DNA from: Wenzhouxiangella sp. XN201
GTDB taxonomy: Bacteria > Pseudomonadota > Gammaproteobacteria > Xanthomonadales > Wenzhouxiangellaceae
Direction of reading: 5' to 3'
NCBI RefSeq assembly: GCF_011008905.1
Contig: NZ_JAAIVI010000020.1
Span: forward strand, 248,001 to 312,000
Length of the DNA: 64,000 nucleotides
In this document: in pieces, positions 20,613 through 30,534 of the stretch
Position numbering within the stretch: the first letter of the stretch is position 1
Layout: each line of letters begins with the position of its first letter
The notes under the pieces: generated by a model
Databases searched by the model: none
Seen by the model: the letters and a program-made list of their open reading frames with translations, nothing else
What the model was told of the DNA's origin: nothing
Program-made: the position numbers and the translations under genes

Positions 20613-21089
20613 TCAGCTTGCGCTGTGATCGTGCGAATGTTCAGGGCGGTTGGCGGATACGAGCAGGGTGATGCCGCGGTGGCCGATGACCCAGGCGATA
20701 TCGCCTTCGGCCAGGTCGCCGTCCTCGCACTCGGCCTTCCAGTCGGCACCGCTGAGCCGGACCTGGCCGACGCCCTGTGAAAAGCCGCGGGTTACCGTCA
20801 CGCGCTCCCCGCGCGTGGCGATCAGATCCCTGTCGCCGTCCCAGCGATCGGAAACATTGCCGCGGAACCAGATCTTGATGCGCTCGCGGGCGAACAACAG
20901 GCTCCCGACCGACAGCACCGAGAAGGAGAGGACCTGTTCCGGCAGGCTGTCGAGCAGGCCGACGGCGGTCGCGATACCGACCAGGATGGCGCCAACGCCA
21001 AAGAAGATTGCGACGATGCCGGTGATGAAGAATTCCGACAGGATCAGCAGGGCTCCGAGAATGAGCCAGAACCAGGACTGCTCGATCAT
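20613..21089 (-). CDS. NfeD family membrane protein
   Basis: The 158-residue protein has two to three hydrophobic segments in the first 75 residues (FWLILGALLILSEFFI, IVAIFFGVGAILVGIATAVG, VLSFSVLSVGSLLFA) and a C-terminal OB-fold NfeD domain (RGERVTVTRGFSQGVGQVRL, GDIAWVIGHRGITLLV). It corresponds to the short NfeD form that works with SPFH proteins and is transcribed just ahead of the SPFH gene with a 39-bp gap. The function is membrane microdomain organisation by family analogy. Confidence 0.87.
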   Translation of the reverse strand: MIEQSWFWLILGALLILSEFFITGIVAIFFGVGAILVGIATAVGLLDSLPEQVLSFSVLSVGSLLFARERIKIWFRGNVSDRWDGDRDLIATRGERVTVTRGFSQGVGQVRLSGADWKAECEDGDLAEGDIAWVIGHRGITLLVSANRPEHSHDHSAS

Positions 21090-21275
21090 TTTGTACTCCC
21101 TGTGATGTGCAACGCTGTCCCCAACAGACAGGACGGCATTATAGCCGCCTGCCTCGGAACTGAATGTAACTCCCCACCATCGATGCGGTCATGGGTCACA
21201 AGTCACGCATGGCCACGGAGAATCCTTACAATGGTGGCCGTCCTCGAATCGTCCGGCCCCGCAGGCCGAGAGCCC

Positions 21276-23153
21276 ATGTCCCTGTTAGCCATTCGCAAGC
21301 TCGATTTCAGTATCGGCGGTCCATTGCTGCTCGAAAACGTCGAACTCGACATCGGTGCGGGCGAGCGTGTCGCCCTGGTCGGGCGCAACGGTACCGGCAA
21401 GTCGACACTGCTCAAGTTGATCGCCGGTGCCCTGGAGCCCGAGGATGGTGAGATCGTCCGGGCGCCGGGCGTGCGCATCGCCACCCTGCCGCAGGATGTT
21501 CCGGAAAATGCTGAAGGCAGCGTGTTCGATCGCATCGCGGATGGCCTGGGCGATGTCGGCGAACTGCTGGCGGAGTTTCACCGGCTCAGCCAGGGCGAGT
21601 TCGACCCCGATGCTTTTGGCCGCGTGCAGGCCAAGCTCGATGCAACCGGTGGTTGGGATCTCGACCAGCAGGTCGAACGGGTACTCGAGCATCTCGGGCT
21701 GGATGGCGATGCGCGTTTTGCCGAACTGTCCGGCGGCATGAAGCGCCGCGTGCTGCTGGGGCAGGCGCTGGTGCAGCGTCCCGACCTGCTGCTGCTCGAC
21801 GAGCCGACCAACCATCTCGATATCGAGTCGATCGAGTGGCTGGAGGAATTCCTGAAGGAATTTTCCGGTGCCCTGGTTTTCGTCACCCACGATCGCCGCT
21901 TTCTCCAGGCCCTGGCCACACGCATCGTCGAAATCGACCGCGGGCAGGTGACCTCCTGGCCGGGTGACTGGCAGAACTATCTCAGGCGCGTCGAAGAACG
22001 TGCTCACGCCGAAGAAATGGAGAACCAGCGCTTCGACAAGAAGCTGGCCGAGGAGGAAGTCTGGATTCGCCAGGGCATCAAGGCACGCCGCACACGCAAC
22101 GAGGGCCGGGTTCGGGCGCTCGAGAAGATGCGTCGCGAGCGGGCGCAGCGCCGCGAGCGCCAGGGCGGCGTGCAGATGGAAGCGGCCAGCGCCGGACAGT
22201 CCGGCCGCAAGGTGATCCAGGCCGAGGATGTAACCTTTGCCTGGGATGGCCGGCTGATGGTGCATGACTTCTCCACCACCATCTTTCGCGGCGACCGCAT
22301 CGGCCTGATCGGCGCCAACGGCAGCGGCAAGTCGACCCTGCTAAAGCTGCTGCTGGGCAAACTCGAACCGGATGCCGGCGAGATCAAGTTGGGCACCAAC
22401 CTCGAGGTCGCCTATTTCGACCAGCTTCGGGCCGTGTTGCGCGATGACTGGTCGGCGGCCGAAAACGTTGCCGATGGACGCGACTTCGTCGAGATCAACG
22501 GACGGCGCAAGCACATCATCGGCTACCTGCAGGATTTCCTGTTCACGCCGGAACGCGCCCGCGCACCGATCGGAAAGCTTTCGGGTGGGGAGCGCAACCG
22601 TCTGTTGCTGGCGCGCCTGTTCGCTCGGCCATCGAACCTGCTGGTGATGGACGAGCCGACCAACGATCTCGATGCCGAAACCCTGGAACTACTCGAGGAA
22701 CTGGTCGCCGACTATCCCGGCACCCTGCTGCTGGTCAGCCATGATCGCGAGTTTCTCGACAACGTGGTGACCGCGACCTTCGTGATGGAGGGTGAGGGGC
22801 ATATCGGCGAGTATGTCGGCGGATACAGCGACTGGCTCAGGCAGCGGCGGCCCGAACGGCCGCAGCCACAACCGGCCAGGGTGGAAAAGCCCGCTGCAGC
22901 CGCAACGCAGCAGCCCCGGAAGAAGCCGGCCAAGCTCAGTTACAAGCTGGCGCGCGAACTCGAGCAGTTGCCGGCGCAGGTCGAGACCCTGGAAGAAAAA
23001 ATGGCGGAGCTGACCGAGCAGATGAACGACCCCGGTTTCTACCGCCAGGATGCGGCCGCCATCACTCGTCACACTGCCGAGGTCGAGGCGCTCCAGTCCG
23101 AACTGGATGCCGCCTACAGCCGCTGGGAAGAACTGGAGAGCCGGGCCGGCTGA
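21276..23153 (+). CDS. uup: ABC-F family ATPase Uup
   Basis: The 625-residue soluble protein has tandem ABC domains. Walker A motifs are GRNGTGKST near residue 36 and GANGSGKST near residue 348. Signatures are LSGGMKRRVLLG and LSGGERNRLLLA, and Walker B segments are LLLDEPTNHLD and LVMDEPTNDLD. After a Pro/Ala/Gln-rich linker, the last 80 residues form a coiled coil (LARELEQLPAQVETLEEKMA) typical of Uup's DNA-binding C-terminal domain. That extension separates it from EttA. Uup is implicated in ribosome function and in suppression of precise transposon excision. I chose ATG 21276 (MSLLAIRKLDFSIGG), because the upstream in-frame extension has no family similarity. Confidence 0.92.
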   Translation: MSLLAIRKLDFSIGGPLLLENVELDIGAGERVALVGRNGTGKSTLLKLIAGALEPEDGEIVRAPGVRIATLPQDVPENAEGSVFDRIADGLGDVGELLAEFHRLSQGEFDPDAFGRVQAKLDATGGWDLDQQVERVLEHLGLDGDARFAELSGGMKRRVLLGQALVQRPDLLLLDEPTNHLDIESIEWLEEFLKEFSGALVFVTHDRRFLQALATRIVEIDRGQVTSWPGDWQNYLRRVEERAHAEEMENQRFDKKLAEEEVWIRQGIKARRTRNEGRVRALEKMRRERAQRRERQGGVQMEAASAGQSGRKVIQAEDVTFAWDGRLMVHDFSTTIFRGDRIGLIGANGSGKSTLLKLLLGKLEPDAGEIKLGTNLEVAYFDQLRAVLRDDWSAAENVADGRDFVEINGRRKHIIGYLQDFLFTPERARAPIGKLSGGERNRLLLARLFARPSNLLVMDEPTNDLDAETLELLEELVADYPGTLLLVSHDREFLDNVVTATFVMEGEGHIGEYVGGYSDWLRQRRPERPQPQPARVEKPAAAATQQPRKKPAKLSYKLARELEQLPAQVETLEEKMAELTEQMNDPGFYRQDAAAITRHTAEVEALQSELDAAYSRWEELESRAG

Positions 23154-23162
23154 ATCCGGCCC
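23143..23162. terminator. GC hairpin at the end of uup
   Basis: A perfect 7-bp stem (GGGCCGG/CCGGCCC) around a 6-base loop overlaps the uup stop codon in the gap before a convergent small gene. It lacks a T-tract, so intrinsic termination is only a possibility. Confidence 0.35.
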
Positions 23163-23187
23163 GAACAAGGGGCTCTCGGGCGACTGT

Positions 23188-23325
23188 CTACAGCCCGAAG
23201 ATCCCCACGATACCGATCACGATCAGGTAGATCGCCACGATCAGGTTGAGCAGCTTGGGCACGATCAGAATGGCGATACCTGCGATCAGGGAGATGATGG
23301 GAACGAGTTCGAGATGGATGGTCAT
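23188..23325 (-). CDS. DUF3096 family small membrane protein
   Basis: This 45-residue ORF starts MTIHLELVPIISLIAGIAIL and ends VIGIVGIFGL. Two hydrophobic helices hinge at VPKLLN, and this agrees with the short DUF3096 proteins of proteobacteria. AAGGAG lies 6 bases upstream of the ATG on the minus strand (23332-23337), which supports translation. No function is known. It converges on uup, and the intervening 34 bp contain the hairpin at the end of uup. Confidence 0.85.
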   Translation of the reverse strand: MTIHLELVPIISLIAGIAILIVPKLLNLIVAIYLIVIGIVGIFGL

Positions 23326-23415
23326 GAACGTTCTCCTTGTTGTGGGGAATGCAATGCGGCTGAAGCGCCGCTACTTCCAGACTAGCAGAACGCGGGCGAG
23401 GGTTCCTCGAAGGCG

Positions 23416-24573
23416 CTAGTCACACTCGGCCGGTTCGGTCAGGGCCGTCATCACGCGTTCGATGACACCGGCTAGGTCGGGAATCCAGCGCAGGACCACC
23501 AGCAGGTCGTTGCACTCGTCGATGTAGATGAAGTTGCCGCCGAAGCCTGCAGCCCAGTAGGCCGACTCGGGGGCCGCCGGCACCGCTTCGCGTTCGGTGT
23601 TGAGCCACCACAGATAGCCATAGTCGGCGCGCGCTTCGGCCGGCTCGCGCTTGGCCTCGAACCACTCGTCGGGTAACAGACGCTGTTGTCCCCATTGCCC
23701 GCGGTTTTTCATCAGCAGACCGAAGCGCGCGTGATCGCGCGTGCTGATGAACAGTCCGCCGCCGAAATGCCCTCCCCCGGAGACCGACTGCATCTTCAGG
23801 CCGTCGAGCGCGACCCAGGAATTGTCGTAGCCGTGCCAGCGCCAGGTGCTCGAGGCCCCGATCGGGTCCATGATGCGCCGCTTGAGCACGCGCGGCAGGG
23901 GTTCGCGAAAAACCTGCATCAGGCTGTAGGCCAGCAGGTTGATGCGCACGTCGTTGTACTTGAAGCGCGTGCCCGGTTCGTGCAGTTCGCGCTCGGGCCA
24001 CTGTGCGGGATCGTCGCCCTCCGGCCGGTCGGCCCAGTCGGGAACGTCCCAGAGCGTACCCGACCAGTCGGAAGTCTGCTGCAGCAGGTGGTGCCAGGTG
24101 ATCTTCGAATTGTGATCGCCGCTAAAGTATTCCCCGCCGACGTAATCTGCCACCGGGTCATGGACCGACTCGATCAGGCCGTCATGCAGTGCGATGGCCG
24201 CCAGTGTGGCCAGGTAGCTCTTGACGACGCTGAACGTCATGTCGACCCGGTCGAGGTCGCCCCATTCGGCCACCACCCGGTCGCCGCGCACGATCATGCC
24301 GCTGTCGCCGGCCCGCGGTTTGGTCGGGCCAAGAATGCGGAAATCCGGTTCTCGCGGCGCGAAGGCGTCGGTAATCACCTGGTGCAGGTCGGCGGGTTCG
24401 GTCTCGGCCCGGCCGCGGGCAAATTCCACCACCTGCTCGAGGGCCTCGGGATCGAAGCCCGCCTGCTGTGGAGAAACCGATTGCCAGTCGAAGTGCTGTG
24501 GAGCTTGATCGTTCGCCCACACAGCAGTCGCGCAGAACAGGGCGGCCGAAAGCAGGAATGTCTTGCAATTCAT
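23416..24573 (-). CDS. Secreted serine hydrolase, beta-lactamase (class C)/DD-peptidase fold
   Basis: The 385-residue exported enzyme has a signal peptide (MNCKTFLLSAALFCATAVWA). The nucleophile motif SVVK is at residues 115-118 (MTFSVVKSYLATLA). The second motif position reads KYNDVRINLL, so the usual Tyr-x-Asn is altered to Tyr-Asn-Asp. The third-motif region is GGHFGGGLFIS. The fold covers esterases, D-aminopeptidases and penicillin-binding proteins, and antibiotic hydrolysis should not be assumed. I chose ATG 24571-24573 because an earlier in-frame start would hide the signal peptide. A 77-bp gap separates it from the preceding leftward gene, so both may share a transcript. Confidence 0.85.
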   Translation of the reverse strand: MNCKTFLLSAALFCATAVWANDQAPQHFDWQSVSPQQAGFDPEALEQVVEFARGRAETEPADLHQVITDAFAPREPDFRILGPTKPRAGDSGMIVRGDRVVAEWGDLDRVDMTFSVVKSYLATLAAIALHDGLIESVHDPVADYVGGEYFSGDHNSKITWHHLLQQTSDWSGTLWDVPDWADRPEGDDPAQWPERELHEPGTRFKYNDVRINLLAYSLMQVFREPLPRVLKRRIMDPIGASSTWRWHGYDNSWVALDGLKMQSVSGGGHFGGGLFISTRDHARFGLLMKNRGQWGQQRLLPDEWFEAKREPAEARADYGYLWWLNTEREAVPAAPESAYWAAGFGGNFIYIDECNDLLVVLRWIPDLAGVIERVMTALTEPAECD

Positions 24574-24650
24574 GTCGGATCTCGAGCTGAAACGTGGCCC
24601 GAGCATAGCATCGGCCGGGACGGGCGGGCGGCCCGTCCCGGCCGGGTCGG

Positions 24651-25397
24651 TCACTCGCCGGTGTGGCTGAGCTCCGCGGCTCGAACCCAGATATCAGTCG
24701 AGTAGCTGATGATCGACTCGCGGTCCTGCGCGCGCATCTTCTCGAACTCCTCCTCGCCGAAGTGTTCCTTCAGCATGTCCCAGAAGCCGTTGTCGCCGTC
24801 GAAATCGGCAAAGCTCGCGACGGGCGAGACGACGTAGATGCCGCTGGCATCCGCCCCACCAAGCGAGGCGTAAAAATAGTACGGTTCCTTCCATTCGTTC
24901 TCGCGTGACGCCTCGGTGTACTTCTTCACGTTCTCCAGGAACGCCTGCCTGTCGGCGAGTTCGAACGCTGTAACCATGGCAATCTTTCGATCGACGTCGT
25001 CATCGACGTGATTGCTGTGCTCGTTAAGGATGATATCGAAGGAGCCGAAGGTCTTGTCGATCGTGGCGTAATAACGATCCTTGAACTGCTCGTAGCAATC
25101 GTCCAGCTCGGCGTTGTCGCGGTCGAACCAGCCCCAGGGCTTCCCGGCCATGACGAAGGCATAGCGGTTGAGGTTGCCGGTGTGTGCCTCGTACACCGAC
25201 CAGCGCAGGTCGGCATCGACCTCGATCATGCAGGCGTTCCACTCACGCGTGACCTGCCGGAATTCGTCGTGTTGGTCGGTTTTGACGTAGTCGAGATAGA
25301 CGCGCTGTACGAGCTCTTCGGGGTCTTCGTGGTTATCGGCCAGGACGGCCGTGCAGGTCAGGGCAAAGCACCCGGCCGTGATGATGAAATTCTTCAT
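24651..25397 (-). CDS. Secreted protein of unknown function
   Basis: The 248-residue product has a signal peptide (MKNFIITAGCFALTCTAVLA) and an acidic mature chain rich in Asp, Glu, Tyr and Trp. Segments such as YVKTDQHDEFRQVTREWNAC and DKTFGSFDIILNEHS suggest a mixed alpha/beta fold, possibly two related halves reminiscent of dimeric alpha/beta-barrel proteins, but no motif is decisive. It is divergent from katG and shares the 279-bp intergenic region carrying the OxyR-type site. That raises, without proving, a link to oxidative stress. Confidence 0.65.
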   Translation of the reverse strand: MKNFIITAGCFALTCTAVLADNHEDPEELVQRVYLDYVKTDQHDEFRQVTREWNACMIEVDADLRWSVYEAHTGNLNRYAFVMAGKPWGWFDRDNAELDDCYEQFKDRYYATIDKTFGSFDIILNEHSNHVDDDVDRKIAMVTAFELADRQAFLENVKKYTEASRENEWKEPYYFYASLGGADASGIYVVSPVASFADFDGDNGFWDMLKEHFGEEEFEKMRAQDRESIISYSTDIWVRAAELSHTGE

Positions 25398-25532
25398 GGT
25401 GAGTCTCTCCCAGTGTGGTCAGGATGTTGGGGACGGACTGCCGCCGTCGCCGTTCATGACAGCAGGAATTCGGGCGGTTATCCTGTCGAAATCCTTTCTG
25501 ATTACACTTGAATATCAAGGGCCCGCTCTCCA

Positions 25533-25569
25533 ATAGGCAGAGGCTATGGTGACAATGCTCACAATTTAT
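25533..25569 (+). promoter_or_regulatory. OxyR-type operator upstream of katG
   Basis: The sequence reads ATAG-N7-CTAT-N7-ATGC-N7-TTAT, which fits the four-element OxyR pattern ATAG-N7-CTAT-N7-ATAG-N7-CTAT with two perfect and two imperfect quarter sites at the right spacing. It lies 108-144 bp before the katG ATG and immediately upstream of a plausible -35 box. katG is a classical OxyR target. Confidence 0.75.
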
Positions 25570-27869
<2,300 letters not shown>

Positions 27870-27900
27870 TCCGGCAAGGATTTCTGCAAGTCAGGCACAG

Positions 27901-27932
27901 AACCCCGGCTCCACTGGCGCCGGGGTTTTTTT
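27901..27932 (+). terminator. Intrinsic terminator of katG
   Basis: A 9-bp perfect stem (AACCCCGGC / GCCGGGGTT) with a 9-base loop is followed by a continuous T-run. It lies 31 bp after the katG stop codon, a textbook rho-independent terminator. Confidence 0.92.
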
Positions 27933-28021
27933 GTGCCCCACTTGACCCCCTGCTTATGGGGCGACTAGTCTTTGCCTGGGAATTCAGCTCGGCCATAAAC
28001 GACAGTGGTATAGGGATACGC

Positions 28022-29152
28022 ATGTCAGCCAAAGAGAAAGTGACCCAAATGCTTGCCACCGCAGGTATCGAGATCGGCGGCAATCAGCCGTGGGATCTGC
28101 AGGTCCATGATGATCGTCTCTATCACCGTGTCGTGGCCGAGGGCTCGGTCGGCGCCGGCGAATCCTACATGGAGGGCTGGTGGGACGCCGATCAACTGGA
28201 TGAATTCTTCGTCCGCGTACAGCGGGCACGCATCGATCGCCAACTCCGCACGCTGGCCATGGTTTTCCAGGTGTTGCTGAGCCGCTTTGTCAACCGACAG
28301 TCCAAGAAGCGCTCGATTCAGGTGGCTAAACAGCACTACGACCTGTCGAACGAGCTCTATGAAGCGATGCTCGGCCCAACCATGCAATACACCTGTGCTT
28401 ACTACGGCCCCGAGGGTCGAGAGACGACACTCGACGAAGCGCAACGGGCAAAACTGTCACTGATTGCCCGCAAGCTGCACCTGGAGCCGGGTATGCGCAT
28501 ACTCGAGCTTGGCGGTGGTTTCGGCGAACTTGCGCGCTACCTGGCCGCCGAGCACCAATGCGAAGTGGTCAGCTACAACATCAGCCAGCGGCAGGTCGAC
28601 TATGCGCGCGGTTTATGTGAGGGCCTGCCGGTGGACGTGCGATTGCAGGACTACCGCGAGGCAGCCAACGACGTGACCGAATACGATCGGGTGGTCAGCA
28701 TCGGCTTGATGGAGCACGTCGGCCCGAAGAACTACCGCGGATTTTTCGAACTGGTCAAGTCACGCCTGAAGCCCGGCGGCCTGGCCCTGGTGCACACCAT
28801 CGGCGGCAACGTCAGCCGTGTAACCGCCGACGCCTGGATCACGAAGTACATTTTTCCCGGCGGCGTGATTCCCTCAGAGGCGCAGCTTACCCGCGCCAAG
28901 GAAGGCCTGTTCGTACTCGAGGACTGGCACAACTTCGGCCCGGACTACGACCGTACGCTGATGGCCTGGGAGGCGAATTTTCTCGATGCCTGGCCTCGGC
29001 TGAAGGAGCAGGAAGGACTCGACGAGCGGTTCTACCGGATGTGGCGTTATTACCTGAACTCCTCGGCCGGCGCATTTCGTGCGCGCGGGCTGAACCTCTG
29101 GCAGCTCGTGCTCAGCCACGGTAGCGTGCCTCGCTATGTGCCGGCTCGCTGA
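28022..29152 (+). CDS. Cfa-family lipid methyltransferase (cyclopropane or methylene fatty-acid synthase)
   Basis: The 376-residue SAM-dependent enzyme aligns well by eye with cyclopropane-fatty-acyl-phospholipid synthase (GESYMEGWWDADQLDEFF, MQYTCAYYG with Cys125, EHVGPKNYRGFF, WITKYIFPGGVIPS, EDWHNFGPDYDRTLMAWE). The SAM loop is LELGGGFGE, where E. coli Cfa has a Cys and a Trp, and the C-terminal LNSSAGAFRAR has Ser in place of Cys. It is separated by 3 bp from a FAD oxidoreductase. That pairing is known from 10-methyl fatty-acid systems (BfaB/BfaA, TmsB/TmsA), so methylene transfer rather than cyclopropanation is plausible. ATG 28022 was chosen because it gives the family's N-terminus. Confidence 0.85.
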   Translation: MSAKEKVTQMLATAGIEIGGNQPWDLQVHDDRLYHRVVAEGSVGAGESYMEGWWDADQLDEFFVRVQRARIDRQLRTLAMVFQVLLSRFVNRQSKKRSIQVAKQHYDLSNELYEAMLGPTMQYTCAYYGPEGRETTLDEAQRAKLSLIARKLHLEPGMRILELGGGFGELARYLAAEHQCEVVSYNISQRQVDYARGLCEGLPVDVRLQDYREAANDVTEYDRVVSIGLMEHVGPKNYRGFFELVKSRLKPGGLALVHTIGGNVSRVTADAWITKYIFPGGVIPSEAQLTRAKEGLFVLEDWHNFGPDYDRTLMAWEANFLDAWPRLKEQEGLDERFYRMWRYYLNSSAGAFRARGLNLWQLVLSHGSVPRYVPAR

Positions 29153-29155
29153 CTG

Positions 29156-30493
29156 ATGAGCGACAGGCACTGGACGGCGCACCGCCAACGCGTCGCAACA
29201 CTGGCCGAAGCGCTGACCGACTCCGACGGGCCGGTGCGCCTGCGCAAACGCACCAGCAATCTGTTCCGCCCGCGCGAGGAAGTGGAGCGCACCGAACTCG
29301 ATGTAACCGCGCTGAACCACATCATCGAGATCGATGCCGAAGCTGGAATGGCCGAGGTTGAAGGTATGACCCCCTACGTCGATCTGGTCGACGCCACGCT
29401 GCCGCATGGTCTCGCACCCGCCATCGTGCCGGAGTTGAAAAGCATCACCGTCGGCGGCGCCATGACGGGTCTGGGCATCGAATCGAGCGCCTTCCGCTAC
29501 GGCCTGGTGCATCACACCGTCGACGAGATGGATGTGCTGGTTGCCGACGGTCGCGTGCTGACCTGCTCACCGGAGCAACGCCCGGAACTGTTCTTCGGCT
29601 TTCCAAACTCCTATGGAAGCCTGGGCTATACCACGCGGCTGCGTGTGAAGCTGATTCCGGTCACCCAATACGTGCGACTCGAGCACAGCGTCTACAGCGA
29701 TGCCGATGAACTGTTCGCCGCCATCGAGGAAGAATGCTCCCAACCGGCGTGTGCTTATCTCGATGGCGTCTGTTTCGCCCCCGGGCAGTTCGTGCTCACC
29801 CGCGCGCACTTCGTCGAGTCCCTGCCGGAGGGCAGGGCGCCCAGCGACTACACCTGGATGCAGCAGTACTGGAAGAGCCTGCGCGCGAAGCACGAGGATT
29901 TCCTGACGATCCACGACTATCTCTGGCGTTGGGATACCGACTGGTTCTGGTGCAGCAAGAACCTCGGCATGCAGTTCAAGCCCCTGCGCTTCCTGATGGG
30001 CCGCAAGCGCCTGTCGAGCATCACCTATCAGAAGATCATGCGTGCCAGCCACCACTGGCCGCTGAGCCTGCTTCAATATGTCCGCCCACGCACCGAGTCG
30101 GTGATCCAGGACGTCGACATCCCGATTGCCAACGCCGCGGCCTTCCTGGCCGACTTCGACGATCAGATCGGCATTCGCCCCGTCTGGATCTGCCCCTTCG
30201 TCGTCCCCGATGGCCGATTTTCACTGTTCGAACTGCGCACCGACGCGTCCTACATCAATTTCGGCTTCTGGGACCTGGTCCGCTCGGACGAGCTGGACGG
30301 ACACTACAATGCGCTGGTCGAAGAGCTGGTGGCCAAACACGGTGGCAAGAAGAGCCTGTACTCGCGCAGCACCTACAACGAGGCCCGCTTCTGGCAGGAA
30401 TACGATCGCGACACCTACGAGTCACTCAAGCGCGAGTGCGATCCCGGCGGCCGCTTCCCCGGGCTGTATGAGAAGGCCGTGCGGCAGCGATAG
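29156..30493 (+). CDS. FAD-binding oxidoreductase (DHCR24/TmsA-like)
   Basis: The 445-residue protein has a PCMH-type FAD-binding domain in the first 190 residues (MAEVEGMTPYVDLVDATLPH, SITVGGAMTGLGIESSAFRY) and DEMDVLVADGRVLTCSPE. That pattern is close to delta-24-sterol reductase and to the flavoprotein reductases of 10-methyl-branched fatty-acid synthesis. The second half has the substrate-side PVWICPFV and YINFGFWD. It starts 3 bp after the Cfa-type gene, implying a coupled role: reduction of a methylene lipid intermediate is the inferred reaction. A sterol role seems less likely, as no sterol genes are adjacent. Confidence 0.82.
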   Translation: MSDRHWTAHRQRVATLAEALTDSDGPVRLRKRTSNLFRPREEVERTELDVTALNHIIEIDAEAGMAEVEGMTPYVDLVDATLPHGLAPAIVPELKSITVGGAMTGLGIESSAFRYGLVHHTVDEMDVLVADGRVLTCSPEQRPELFFGFPNSYGSLGYTTRLRVKLIPVTQYVRLEHSVYSDADELFAAIEEECSQPACAYLDGVCFAPGQFVLTRAHFVESLPEGRAPSDYTWMQQYWKSLRAKHEDFLTIHDYLWRWDTDWFWCSKNLGMQFKPLRFLMGRKRLSSITYQKIMRASHHWPLSLLQYVRPRTESVIQDVDIPIANAAAFLADFDDQIGIRPVWICPFVVPDGRFSLFELRTDASYINFGFWDLVRSDELDGHYNALVEELVAKHGGKKSLYSRSTYNEARFWQEYDRDTYESLKRECDPGGRFPGLYEKAVRQR

Positions 30494-30534
30494 AGTCGCG
30501 CCATTGAGGATTGGGGGTCTTAATTTCTTGTAAG

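Noticed and set aside
23416-24573. Annotation of the serine hydrolase as an antibiotic-resistance beta-lactamase
   Set aside because: Only the fold and the SxxK motif are clear. The second motif deviates, and the family includes many esterases and peptidases.
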